From NCBI GenBank assembly GCA_036897485.1, contig JAYMTF010000036.1, positions 1-64,000 of the forward strand: a stretch of DNA of 64,000 nt, given 5' to 3'. The notes under the pieces were generated by a model. It searched no databases and was not told where the DNA came from. It saw only the letters and a list, made by a program, of their open reading frames with translations. Origin of the DNA: Pelargonium nanum. Taxonomy: Eukaryota; Streptophyta; Magnoliopsida; Geraniales; Geraniaceae. A program made the position numbers and the translations under genes. Shown here one piece after another: positions 36,992 through 47,469 of this stretch; position 1 is the first letter of the stretch, and each line of letters begins with the position of its first letter.

Positions 36992-38110
36992 TGTTCAATT
37001 GTAGTTTATATGTATGCTATATGAATCTTAATTTGTATACTGCTAATTAATTCATATATCATGGGAATAAATTGCCATCTCTCTAAATACTGTTTCAATT
37101 TTCTCTAAACCCTTTTTTTCCGAAGGATTCTCTAAACCCTTTCGGTGCTCAAATCTATAAAAGTTTGACACAAAACGAATTACTAGTTAAAACATGTTGT
37201 AATTCACAACATTATAACTTATTACAATCGAGAATAAATTTTTATGTAAGTTACAATTAACCCGACGTTCAAACTAAATAGATACCAAATAAAAAAATGA
37301 GATTTTCGATCAATTGTTTATTTTTTTTTTTCATTTATGGATGTATATTGATCTTATAGATGAAAAAGACACACATGCCCAACTTGTAAATTTATTTTTT
37401 ACACAAGCAACAAAGATAAAATTCAAATTGATGTTGTTTTCATGAGCGTTACTTAGTGGTAATGGTATGGAAACAAATAGGGCAGAAAATGATTAAAATC
37501 GACAGTTGCCAAACCAAGTAATTACAGAGATTCACATATTGATTACAAGAGATAACTAAATAAGCGACAACATAAAATCAAGAGTGAAAAAGGAAGAAGA
37601 TAAAACGAGTTGTGGGGATGGATGGCGTGTTTCGACAAAAATAAGTCATTACTGAATTGTTCTACCTTAATTGAAGATTTCAAGTTTGAACTCCATATAA
37701 TGTAGTTATAGTAAAAGATTTGATGTTATTGTTGAAATGTGTGAAATGATACATCTAAAGCTCGAGACTCGGAAATACAGTTACATTCAAACTTGACTGA
37801 ATTTTTGTTGTCGGTGCATGTAGTTCCACCTAACTCGTAGTTTCGTTAACTAATTAATAGTTTACAAACAAATAATTCCGAAAGTAGCCTAGAGATTATT
37901 TACCAAAACAGAAGAATCCAAAAGGCCAAAACATCATCATCATCATAATAAAAACATGATGCCATAGAGTCATATATGGAGCAATGTTGATGGGTTGTGT
38001 TGTGTCATATGATACTACACATAATCCTCGCCCCCTAACCGGCATGAACATGTTTGTTGTGTCACACCATCCTCTTTCCTTTTTTTGTTAACTGCTACTT
38101 GTGTTTCTGC
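36992..38110. other. Intergenic between PAP B and LITTLE ZIPPER
   Basis: AT-rich; PAP B 3' end on the left, LITTLE ZIPPER promoter on the right. No gene seen. Confidence 0.5.
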
Positions 38111-38117
38111 TATAAAA
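38111..38117 (+). promoter_or_regulatory. TATA box of the LITTLE ZIPPER gene
   Basis: TATAAAA, with a leader exon ending AAAAAAG/GTGATC at 38171 and an acceptor GAATCCAG at 38529. This implies a leader intron of about 358 bases before the start codon at 38555. Confidence 0.5.
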
Positions 38118-38554
38118 CCCTATTCCTCTTCCATACCCTTTGTCCACAGCTCTGTCTTTGAAACAAAAAAGGTGATCTTTCTTCAAAAATAATCATGAGC
38201 TATGAAGTTTGTGTTTAATCTTTATATTTTTCTGAGCACTTTCGGTCTCTATGTCATCTCTTTTAATTATGTCTAAAGACCAGAAACATTCTTTTTGTTC
38301 CTCTTCTTGTTCTTCTTGTGTATGATACAAGTTATTTGACAAAAGAGTGCAGATTTGGATAATGTTTATTCCATCTTCTTAGTTGCTCATAACCTCACAC
38401 ACTACACTATTTATATGTTGAAGTGTAGTGCAACATCACACACACTATCTGATAAATATACTCTTCTGATCTTAACACAGACAGTGTATTTCTGATACTG
38501 ATTTATTCTAATTTTGTTGGTGAATCCAGATTTTGGAAGGAAAAAGAAAAGGTG

Positions 38555-38770
38555 ATGGAAAAGCTGAACACAGAACTGTTGGTGCAGAACTGCCACATAA
38601 TGAAAGAGAATGAGAAGCTGAGGAAGAAGGCACAACTTCTGAATCAGGAGAACCAGGCACTTCTCTCTCAGCTCAAACACAAATTCTCCACCTCCAAATC
38701 CAACAACCATGGCTCAAATGCCAGCTCCTCCAATTCTATCCAACAAGAAGAAGCAAGAAGCCAGATTTAA
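38555..38770 (+). CDS. ZPR3: LITTLE ZIPPER microprotein (ZPR3/4 type)
   Basis: A 71-residue protein. Residues 2-45 form a leucine-zipper coiled coil (LVQNCHIMKENEKLRKKA, LLNQENQALLSQLKHK) nearly identical in pattern to the zipper of class III HD-ZIP factors. The tail is Ser/Asn-rich. LITTLE ZIPPERs lack a DNA-binding domain and dimerise with REVOLUTA/PHABULOSA-class HD-ZIP III proteins, blocking DNA binding. HD-ZIP III factors induce them in turn, giving a feedback loop in shoot meristem and leaf polarity. The in-frame GTG just upstream is ignored in favour of the ATG. Adjacent to PAP genes, as ZPR3 (At3g52770) is in Arabidopsis. ZPR3 rather than ZPR4 is inferred from synteny. Confidence 0.85.
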   Translation: MEKLNTELLVQNCHIMKENEKLRKKAQLLNQENQALLSQLKHKFSTSKSNNHGSNASSSNSIQQEEARSQI

Positions 38771-39937
38771 GAGAGCAAGAACATGAAAATGTCATGATCC
38801 TCAAACTCAAAATTAACAGTAGCAGTTATTTCTTTTAGTTTTTTCAGTTACATAGAAATAGCCAAATAGGAGGTGTATCAGAGATATTTTACTGTCACAC
38901 CTCTCTTTATGGCTTTTAAGAGATCAGTACTATTCCATATCAAATGTCATCAGGTACCTAAACAATTATATTTTTATTTCAAACATAAACAAAATGCCCA
39001 ATCAGCATCTTCGTTTAAGCAAGTTGGATAGAATCGTTGCGTTAACATTTACTTAATTATCAGAGAGCTCGGTACTGTTATCCACATAGATAAAATGACC
39101 AGTTTCAAGATCAGATCCATGTCAAACCAACTCACCAAATGAAGTAATTTGGGCCTGATCATGCCTACTCTCATTAGCGAAATACGGAAGCGAGTAGCAT
39201 AGCGAAAATTGCAAGTTATAATTGTAAATTTAAAAACATGTTCGATATAAATAGGAAAAAAACAATAAGAATGTACATTAATCCCTTTACTTTTAACGCC
39301 TGAGTTTATTAATTTGTACATGAGGAACTTATTTAAGCATTAAAGGCTTCAGTCGAGAGAAGACTTGATTAGCGTGAATAAGTACTTAAGAGATGATGGA
39401 AACGAGAGCGCGATTATCTGGACGATCTTTGTCATAACATTTGGAGAGAGACAAGGAGAGAACTATATCTGCTCCCTAACTACAATCTAAAGCATAATTG
39501 TTTGGTAACGCTTGTATTTGCTTTCTATGATATTGCATCGAAATAATTAACCGTGATTCATAAACAAAGCTGTAATAAAAAATTAAGATGACATATAATA
39601 TTTTGAGATTAAAATTAAAGATAAATTAATATTTTTGCATAATAATAATTAATTAATGTCTGTGTGCGTGGTACTAATGTGATAAATTTTAGTTTTCTGA
39701 AGAAAAAAAATCAAAATTGAAAATGGACAAATGACAATTTGATTGATTGAAATAATTTATCAGTATTTCATTAATGTGTTTTACTGTTACAACCTTAAAA
39801 AGCTTTGGTTTCACCTAATCACTCTCTCCTTCTCGATGAGCCTATATTTTTCATTTGTTCTTCAATCATTTTCTTCCTAACAAAACCTAGCAAGGCAATA
39901 AGGCATGATGCTCTTCTCATCACCATGAACTTGTAAG
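38771..39937. other. Intergenic before the F-box tandem array
   Basis: LITTLE ZIPPER 3' end, then AT-rich DNA and the leader exon of the first F-box/LRR gene near 39870-39937. No gene seen. Confidence 0.45.
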
Positions 39938-40190
39938 GTAAGTCACAGTTTAAAATCTTTGTCGTTTTTATCTGCCCTATTTTCTTGTATTCTATTTGTC
40001 TTTTTCTGTCATAGCAATCGAAATCCAAAGAAAACTAGTTTAGCTAAAAATGATAAGGCTTTAATGGGTCTGAGAAATTCTTGAAATTTATGCCTACCCA
40101 GATGCTAGATTTCATGTTTCTTTATCTGAATTTGGTAGGTGTGTCCTCTGTGGACAAACCCTAATGTAAAAGTTGCAATTTTGTTCACAG
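39938..40190 (+). other. Leader intron of F-box/LRR copy 1
   Basis: Donor TTGTAAG/GTAAGTC and acceptor TTGTTCACAG. The same intron is present in copy 2 (42445-42689) and copy 3 (45327-45556), so it predates the tandem duplications. Confidence 0.6.
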
Positions 40191-40280
40191 GGTTGTTTAA
40201 ATTGGTATATAATTTGCTTGATTGTGATTGAATCCCCAAAATTGTAGTGCTCTCTGATTTCCAATTTTTGGTTTTTTGAG

Positions 40281-41546
40281 ATGGAGCACCTTCCTGTTGA
40301 GGTTATTGGGAACATACTGTCCCGGCTTGGGGCCGCTCGAGATGTTGTGGTTGCATCTACAACCTGCAAGAAATGGCGCGAAGCATGGCGCAATCACCTC
40401 CACACACTTTCCTTTCATTCCGATGATTGGATTGTTTACCACGAGCTCACTACAAGTAGACTCGAGATTATTATCACTCAAACCATATTGCAGACCTATG
40501 GTCTGCAGTGTTTATCTATTTTCACGTATGATGTTCGTGAGTTCTCTGCTGCTTCGGTTATTGCCTGGCTAATGTATACTAGGGATACTTTGCGGAAGTT
40601 GTATTATAATGTTAGGACCGCCCCGAGTATCAATATTCTTGAGATATGTGGTCAGCGGAAGCTAGAAGAGCTGGCTTTGTCTCGTAACTCTATAGCGGGT
40701 GTTGACCCGGGATATCTGAAATTTTCTGCCTTGAAATCACTTTCGCTAACTTACGTTAGTATCTCGGCGTTGGATTTGACCCTTCTGCTCGCTGCTTGTC
40801 CAAAACTTGAGGTATTGGCTTTGATCTACTTGGGTATTGCAATGTCAGATGCTCAGGAAACTATGGGACTGACTAGCGCCTCGTTGAAGGATATCTTCGT
40901 GGAGCATATCAGTTTGGACACGTTTATATTGGAGGCTGATAGTCTTGAGAATTTGCACTTGAAAGATTGTACCCTTAGGCTATTTGAGCTTTTTGGTAAG
41001 GGGTCCTTGAGGGTTCTTCAGATTGACGGTGGTGGGGTCGCCAACCTTGACATTGGTGAAAACACGGATAATCTCGAGGTGGTTGATGTTAGCAACTTCA
41101 CCATCAAACGGCGAAAGTTCTACCATATGATCTCGAAAACATCAAAGTTGAGAAGGCTTCGTTTGTGGGAAGTTGATGATGATGTTTATAAAGATGATGG
41201 AGCTGTGGATTTGGAGACTATTTCGGTTTGCTTTCCTAAGTTAAGTAAACTATCCTTGAGCTATGACTTGAGAGGCGGAATACATCATTATGTCTTGCAA
41301 GTATCATCCCATTTGCAAAATGTGACCGTGTTAGAGCTCGGATGGACTGTAATCAGTGACCTCTTCTCAAACTGGGTTGCCGGATTGTTAGAAAGATGCC
41401 CTCATTTGAAGAAATTGGTTATCTATGGAATTGTCTCGGAAGAGAGACCCCATGAAGAGTGCCAGATTCTGGCTGATTTCACCACATCTGTTGTCCGGCT
41501 CATGAGAAAATATATGCATGTCGATATTCAGTTTGAATACGAATAG
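40281..41546 (+). CDS. F-box/LRR protein, At1g67190-like, copy 1
   Basis: One coding exon, 421 residues. F-box at 1-40 (MEHLPVEVIGNILSRLGAAR, KKWREAWRNHL). About ten irregular leucine-rich repeats follow (for example LKSLSLTYVSISALDLTLLL and NVTVLELGWTVISDLF), then a conserved end LMRKYMHVDIQFEYE. Similarity to Arabidopsis At1g67190 runs the whole length, including DWIVYHELTTSRLEIIITQT and SAASVIAWLMYTRDTLR. The likely role is SCF substrate receptor; the substrate is unknown. Of the three copies this one looks most conserved relative to the Arabidopsis gene and is probably the ancestral locus. It keeps a leader intron (39938-40190). Confidence 0.93.
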   Translation: MEHLPVEVIGNILSRLGAARDVVVASTTCKKWREAWRNHLHTLSFHSDDWIVYHELTTSRLEIIITQTILQTYGLQCLSIFTYDVREFSAASVIAWLMYTRDTLRKLYYNVRTAPSINILEICGQRKLEELALSRNSIAGVDPGYLKFSALKSLSLTYVSISALDLTLLLAACPKLEVLALIYLGIAMSDAQETMGLTSASLKDIFVEHISLDTFILEADSLENLHLKDCTLRLFELFGKGSLRVLQIDGGGVANLDIGENTDNLEVVDVSNFTIKRRKFYHMISKTSKLRRLRLWEVDDDVYKDDGAVDLETISVCFPKLSKLSLSYDLRGGIHHYVLQVSSHLQNVTVLELGWTVISDLFSNWVAGLLERCPHLKKLVIYGIVSEERPHEECQILADFTTSVVRLMRKYMHVDIQFEYE

Positions 41547-42764
41547 AAGTGCTGCTCCATTGCAGCTATCTAATTTTCATCAACGTTAGTTGGTTGTTTA
41601 TCAGAGGAATTGTTCTTGGCCATAAGGCCATAACCAATTTAACAAAGCCAGATTCTTGCTGACTTCACTGCATCCGTTGTTCATCTTGTGCACGAATATA
41701 TGCGAGTCATGAGTTCGAGTTTTGATTAGTGCAAAAGGGTTCACAATATACCTTTCAAGTTGGTTCCTTTATTCAGAGACTTTGATGCATGAACAGTTAG
41801 AAATTAATTTATGTAAGCTATTCTTTGTGTAGGAGACAGTGATCAAAATTGTTTTCTCTATATACAATTAACTACTTATTCAAACACAAAACCCCTAACT
41901 AAGAATGACCCAATTTTTTAGTAGATATATCATCCGGAGAAGCGAAAAAAAAAAAGTTGATATTTTTTTTTAATTTCGAATGTGGTGCACATTTTCTACG
42001 TTGATTTAGTTTTTCATAAAGAAAAGTCATGTATTTGATTGTGATTTTTGGGAGTCGCTTCTTAGAAATGGAGAACTAGAAAAGAATTAGAAATAAAACA
42101 AGTGAACAAATTAAAGACGTCGACGAACACATCATTATAGTCTAGAGTCGCAAATTAAAGGTGATGAAAACAGAGCCCAAAGTCATTTTTAACTTATCTT
42201 ATAGTTGAAATATAGTACTTTATAAAAATAGAATTACACGTGCCCTTTATTTTGAATACCAATTAAAAAATTGAATGTGACACATCTAGTAATAATAGAG
42301 TATACATTGGCAATTATAATTAGATTAGAATACAAATTAATAAAAACTTTTTTTACAACACCCTATATATTTTGATCTGTTTTTAAATAGTTCTTGTTAA
42401 CAAAACCCTAGCCACATGTTCGTGATCATGAACTTAATTGTAAGGTAAGTCCCAGTTTATGATCTCTGTTGCTTTTATCAGCTCTATTTTCTTGTGTTCC
42501 TCTTTTTCTGCCCTAGCAATCAAAATCCCATAAAAACTAGTTAACCTAAGAATTAAGCTTAATGGGTCTGAGAAATCCTTGAAATTTATGCCTACCCAGA
42601 TCCTAAATTTCATGTTTCTATGTCTGAATTTGGTAGATATGTCGTTTTTGGATAAACCCTAGTGCTAAAGTTGCAATTTTTACTTTCAGGGTCGTTCAAT
42701 TACTTTTGCTAGATTGGGATTAAATCCCCAAAATTGTAGTGATTCCAATTTCTGGTTTTCTGAG
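41547..42764. other. Spacer between F-box copies 1 and 2
   Basis: Contains a degenerate relic of the coding 3' end at 41647-41709, AT-rich DNA, and the duplicated leader exon and leader intron of copy 2 (from about 42390). Confidence 0.55.
41647..41709 (+). pseudogene. Relic of the F-box gene 3' end after copy 1
   Basis: GCCAGATTCTTGCTGACTTC and ATATATGCGAGTC align with the coding 3' end of copy 1 (GCCAGATTCTGGCTGATTTC and ATATATGCATGTC), roughly 100 bases beyond its stop. Corresponding relics follow copy 2 (44122-44170) and copy 3 (47013-47059). Confidence 0.65.
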
Positions 42765-44027
42765 ATGGAGCACCTTCCTGTTGAGATTATTGGGATCATT
42801 CTGTCCCAGATTGGTCCTGCCCGAGAGGCACTGATTGCATCTACAACGTGCAAAAAATGGCGCGAAGCATGGCGCGATCACCTCGAAACTCTTCACTTTT
42901 ACTCCGATGATTGGATTGTTTACCGTGATCTCACCACAGATAGACTCGATAAGATCATCACTCAGACTATACTGCAGACCCGTGGTCTGCAGTGTTTATC
43001 GATTCTTACTAGTGAAGATCGCGAGTTCTCTGCTGCTTCGGTTACTGCCTGGCTAATGTATACTAGGAATACTCTGCAGAGGTTGCATTATAGTTACAGG
43101 ACAGCCCCGAGTATCAACATTCTTGAGATATTTAACGGGCAAAAGCTGGAAGAGCTGGCTCTGTCTTATAACGCTATAGCGGGTGTTGATCCGGGATATC
43201 TGAAATTTCCTGTACTGGACACACTTTCGCTAAGTTTTGTTAACATCTCAGCGCTGGATTTGAGGCTTCTCCTCGCTGCTTGTCCAAAACTTGAATCATT
43301 GGCTTTGATTCACACGGATATTGAAATATCAGATGAGAAGGCAATTATGAAACTAACAAGCGCCTCGTTGAAGGTTGTATACGTTGAGTCACTTAGTTTT
43401 AAGAAGTTTATGTTAGATGCGGACAGTCTTGAGTATTTGCACTTGAAGCAGTGCACCCTCGAGGTTTTCGAGCTTGTTGGTAAGGGGTCCCTGATGGCTC
43501 TGCGTTTTGATAGAGGTAGTGTCGGGAACTTTGATATTGGTGAAAACACGGATAGTCTTGAGGTGGTTGAAGTTCACTTCGCCACCATCACGCGGCGAAA
43601 GTTGTACCATATAATCTCAAGATTATCAAAGTTGAAAAGGCTTTGTTTGTGGGGTATTAATGACGAGGATGGAGATGAAGTTGAGGATTTGGAGACTACT
43701 TCGGTTTGCTATCCTCGGTTAAGTAAACTATCCTTGAGCTATGACGGGAGATATGGAAAACTTTTTCATGGCTTGCAAGGCTTGCCCACTTTGCAAAATG
43801 TGACCGTGTTAGAGCTCGGATGGACTGTAATGAACAACGACCTCTTCTCGAACTGGGTTGCCGGATTGTTAGAAATGTGCCCTCGTTTGAAGAAATTGGT
43901 TATATATGGAGCTGTGGCGCAAGTTGAAGCCGTTGAAGATTTCCGGTTCCTGGCTGATTTCACAAAATCTATTGTTGGACTCATGAGAAAATATATGCAT
44001 ATAGATGTTCAATTTGAATTCCTATAG
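42765..44027 (+). CDS. F-box/LRR protein, At1g67190-like, copy 2
   Basis: One coding exon, 420 residues, same domain order as copy 1: F-box at 1-40 (MEHLPVEIIGIILSQIGPAR) and LRRs to the end (MRKYMHIDVQFEFL). The frame extends upstream only through a non-ATG start, so Met at 42765 was chosen; it matches the starts of copies 1 and 3. Copy 2 is closer to copy 3 than to copy 1: both share QIGPAREALIASTTCKKW and ELGWTVMNNDLFSNW. That implies two duplication rounds. All expected parts are intact. Confidence 0.92.
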   Translation: MEHLPVEIIGIILSQIGPAREALIASTTCKKWREAWRDHLETLHFYSDDWIVYRDLTTDRLDKIITQTILQTRGLQCLSILTSEDREFSAASVTAWLMYTRNTLQRLHYSYRTAPSINILEIFNGQKLEELALSYNAIAGVDPGYLKFPVLDTLSLSFVNISALDLRLLLAACPKLESLALIHTDIEISDEKAIMKLTSASLKVVYVESLSFKKFMLDADSLEYLHLKQCTLEVFELVGKGSLMALRFDRGSVGNFDIGENTDSLEVVEVHFATITRRKLYHIISRLSKLKRLCLWGINDEDGDEVEDLETTSVCYPRLSKLSLSYDGRYGKLFHGLQGLPTLQNVTVLELGWTVMNNDLFSNWVAGLLEMCPRLKKLVIYGAVAQVEAVEDFRFLADFTKSIVGLMRKYMHIDVQFEFL

Positions 44028-45663
44028 AAGTGCTATGCTCCACTGCAGCTGTCTCGTTTTCATCGAAGCTCGTTGATTGTTTATCGGAGGGATAGTTCGT
44101 GGGCATATCCGATTTAGCAGAGCCTGGTTCTTGCTGATTTCACTGCACCTGATATTCATCTATGCTCATTTTTGTACTTTTCAGATTAGTTTCTTTTTTC
44201 ACAGACACATTGATGCTTGGATAGTTGTTGAAAGTAAATTTAAGTAAAAAATGCTGCTCTTTAAGTAGAAAACAGTGATCAAATTTGTTTTCTTTTGTCA
44301 TTTTTTCTTCCACGTTTTCCATATTGATTATCTTTTCTTGGCAGTACTAGCTATACGTCGATTTAAGCTTCATGTGCCTTGTTTTCGTAAAAGATGAGAT
44401 GCTATCTAATTTTTCATGAAGTAATTTGACCACTTGTAAGTCAACACGTGTACTCAAAAGTTACCTGTGAAATCAGATTAACTAACACGTGAAAAGAGTG
44501 AAGTTCGTTTAGAGAGCTCCCAAAGGAGCTCGTTCATTCAGCCCTCTAAGGCTCTTCCGGTCATTCAAACAACTAATTAGCTAGCTCATTCTAGTCATTC
44601 GGATGTCTCATTTGGCCTCACCACCGCGACACCCATTGTGCGTTGCAACAAAATGCTTGTTTGATCCCAAATTTTGCATTTCTAGCCAAACCGGTGCAGC
44701 GAAACCTAATGTCCACATGTCGGGCCAGACCCCTAGCCTCTCTTTAGCAATCCTCTTTATGTTTATTTAAGACTCCCCTCTGCAAGGTCATTCATGGGAT
44801 CTCAAACTCACCATGTCGGCAAGACCTAACGCTTTATGGCCTACTATAACCTTGAAGGCTCTTTGACGTACCAAATCTTCTAAGTTCGAATAGACGCTCG
44901 GAAGACGAGTCATGTCATATATATCTACCTAGACCAAATCACAAGCTATCACACCTCTGCATTGGCGTGTAATATTAATACTTTGAAACATATAACATTA
45001 CCCTCTATAGTAGTATGAGAGACGAGAAAATTGTAAAGAGAAAAAAATATTTTTCATTATTGCAAATTATGTTACTTTATATAAGCAATACAATAGAATA
45101 GGAAATAAGGTTTTAGTAAAAACTTGTTTTACAAGCAACCTATCATACACCATAAGAAAAAATATTTGTCTTTAAATATGTTCTTATTAACAAAACCCTA
45201 CCTCCTGTCAAAACAAAAAAAAACAAAAACAAAACCCTACCTCTAAAAAACAAAAACAAAAATACACACACACACAAAACCCTAGCCACTCCATAGGACA
45301 CGAGTTCGTGATTTTGAACTTGTAAGGTAAGTCACAGTTTATAAACCCTATTTTCTTGTGTTACTCTATTTCTGGCATCGCAATCAAAATCCCATGAAAA
45401 CTAGTTTAGCTAAAAATTAGAGGGCTTAATGGGTCTGAGAAATCCTTGAAATTTATGCCTACCCAGATGCTAGATTTCATGTTTCTTTATCTGAATTTGG
45501 TAGATTCGTCGTTTTTGGAGAAACCCTTATGCTAAAGTTGCAATTTTTACTTTTAGGTCGTTCAATTACTTTGCTGGTAGATTATAATTTGCTTGATTGT
45601 GATTGAATCCCCAAAATTGTAGTGCTCTGTGATTTCCAATTTTTGGTTTTATGGTTTTCTGAG
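44028..45663. other. Spacer between F-box copies 2 and 3
   Basis: Holds a 3'-end relic (44122-44170) and a GC-richer unclassified block at about 44466-45000. The block has a TATTTAAG-type promoter-like motif and could be an LTR-like fossil. The duplicated leader exon and intron of copy 3 follow. No other gene. Confidence 0.45.
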
Positions 45664-46927
45664 ATGGAGCACTTTCCTGTTGAGGTTATTGGGAACATTC
45701 TGTCCCAGATTGGTCCTGCCCGAGAGGCACTGATTGCATCTACAACGTGCAAAAAATGGTGCAAAGCATGGCGCCATCACCTCGACACTCTTTACTTTTA
45801 TTCCGATGATTGGATTGTTTACCATTATCTCTCCACAGATAGACTCGAGATGATCATCACTCAGACTATACTGCAGACCACTGGTCTGCAGTGTTTATCG
45901 ATTCTTACTAGTGAAGATCGCGAGTTCTATGCTGTTTCGGTTACTGCCTGGCTTATGCATACTAGGGATACCCTTCGGAAGTTGCATTATAATTACAGGA
46001 CCGCCCCGAGTATCAACATTCTTGAGATATGTAACCGGCAAAAGCTGGAAGAGCTGGCTCTGTCTTATAACGCTATAGCGAGTGTTGATCCGGGATATCT
46101 TAAATTCCCTGCATTGAAGTCACTTTCGCTAACATTTGTTACTATCTCGGTGCTGGATTTGAGGTTTCTCCTCATGGCTTGTCCAAAACTTGAGGCATTG
46201 AAATTGATTGACATGGATTTTGGAATATCAGATGAGCGCACAACTATGAAACTGACAAGCGCCTCGTTGAAGGATCTATACGTTAAGTCAATTCGTTTTA
46301 GGAAGTTTATATTAGATGCACAGTCTTGAGAGTTTGTACTTGAAAAAGTGCACCCTCGAGGTTTTCGAGCTTGTTGGAAAGGGGTCCCTGAGGGATCTGC
46401 AGATTCATAGTGTTAGTGTCGTGAACTTTGATATTGGGGAAAACACGGATAATCTTGAGGTGGTTGATGTTTACAACTTCACCATCACGTGGCAAAAGTT
46501 GTACCATATAATCTCGAGATCATCAAAGTTGAAAAGGCTTAGTTTGTGGGATGTTGATTTCAAGGATGGAGATGAAGTTGAGGATTTGGAGACTATTTCG
46601 GTTTGCTGTCCTGGGTTAAGTAAACTATCCTTGAGCTATGACGTCGGGAGATATGGAAAACTTCTTTATGGCTTGCAAGGCTCGTCCAATTTGCAAAATG
46701 TGACCTTGTTAGAGCTTGGATGGACTGTAATGAACAACGACCTCTTCTCGAACTGGGTTGCCGGATTGTTAAAAAGGTGCCCTCGTTTGAAGAAATTGGT
46801 TATATATGGAGCTGTGTCGCAAGTTGAACCCGTTGAAGGTTTACAGTTCCTGGCTGATTTCACAAACTCTATTGTTCGACTCATGAGAAAATATAGGCAT
46901 ATAGATGTTCAGTTTGAATACCTATAG
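45664..46927 (+). pseudogene. F-box/LRR, At1g67190-like, copy 3 (frameshifted)
   Basis: A full-length homologue of copy 2 broken by a two-base loss near 46318. Copy 2 reads GATGCGGACAGTCTTGAG where copy 3 reads GATGCACAGTCTTGAG. The frame then stops after ILDAQS, giving 221 residues instead of about 420. The downstream part (46316-46927) stays open in the shifted frame up to the conserved end MRKYRHIDVQFEYL, so the lesion is recent. The truncated product would keep the F-box and about half the LRRs, so it might still bind SKP1. A sequencing error at this one site is the main alternative. Confidence 0.85.
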
Positions 46928-47469
46928 AAGTGATATGCTCTGTTGAAGCTGTCTCGAAGATCGTTGATGGTTTATCGGAGGGATTGTTCTTGGGCATAAC
47001 CAATTTAACAGAGCCTGATTCTTGCTGAATTCATCTTGAGCAGAAAAATATATGCTCATTTTGGTACTTTTCAGATTAGTTCCTTTTTGTCATAGACACA
47101 TTGATTCTTGGATATATAATTGTTTAAAGTTATTTAAGTATATATGCTTTGATAATTGCCAAAATGTATTATATACCTACCTATAGGTTTATATATATAT
47201 GTTACTCAACCCATATTGTTATGCAAGATAAATAGTCTGTAATTAGACTAAAAATAAAAATCAAACAACTACATAAGGACTATGAATACTTACTAGTACA
47301 TTTTATACAATTAACTACTTATTCAAACATTACCTACTCTTCCATTAAATCTCTATATATTCTTCCTGCTCTGGCAATTGATTAGATCTTCTAATCATCT
47401 TTAGTTTCTTGGTATCAACTTCCATCTTCAATACATCTAAGAAGAGCATAAAACCTTGTATCTTCTGTT
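46928..47469. other. Convergent intergenic spacer
   Basis: 3' region of F-box copy 3 (plus) faces the 3' region of ABI5 (minus). It contains the third 3'-end relic at 47013-47059. No other gene. Confidence 0.5.

Noticed and set aside
42714-42764. N-terminal extension of F-box copy 2
   Set aside because: It starts at a non-ATG codon, and the ATG at 42765 matches the starts of copies 1 and 3.
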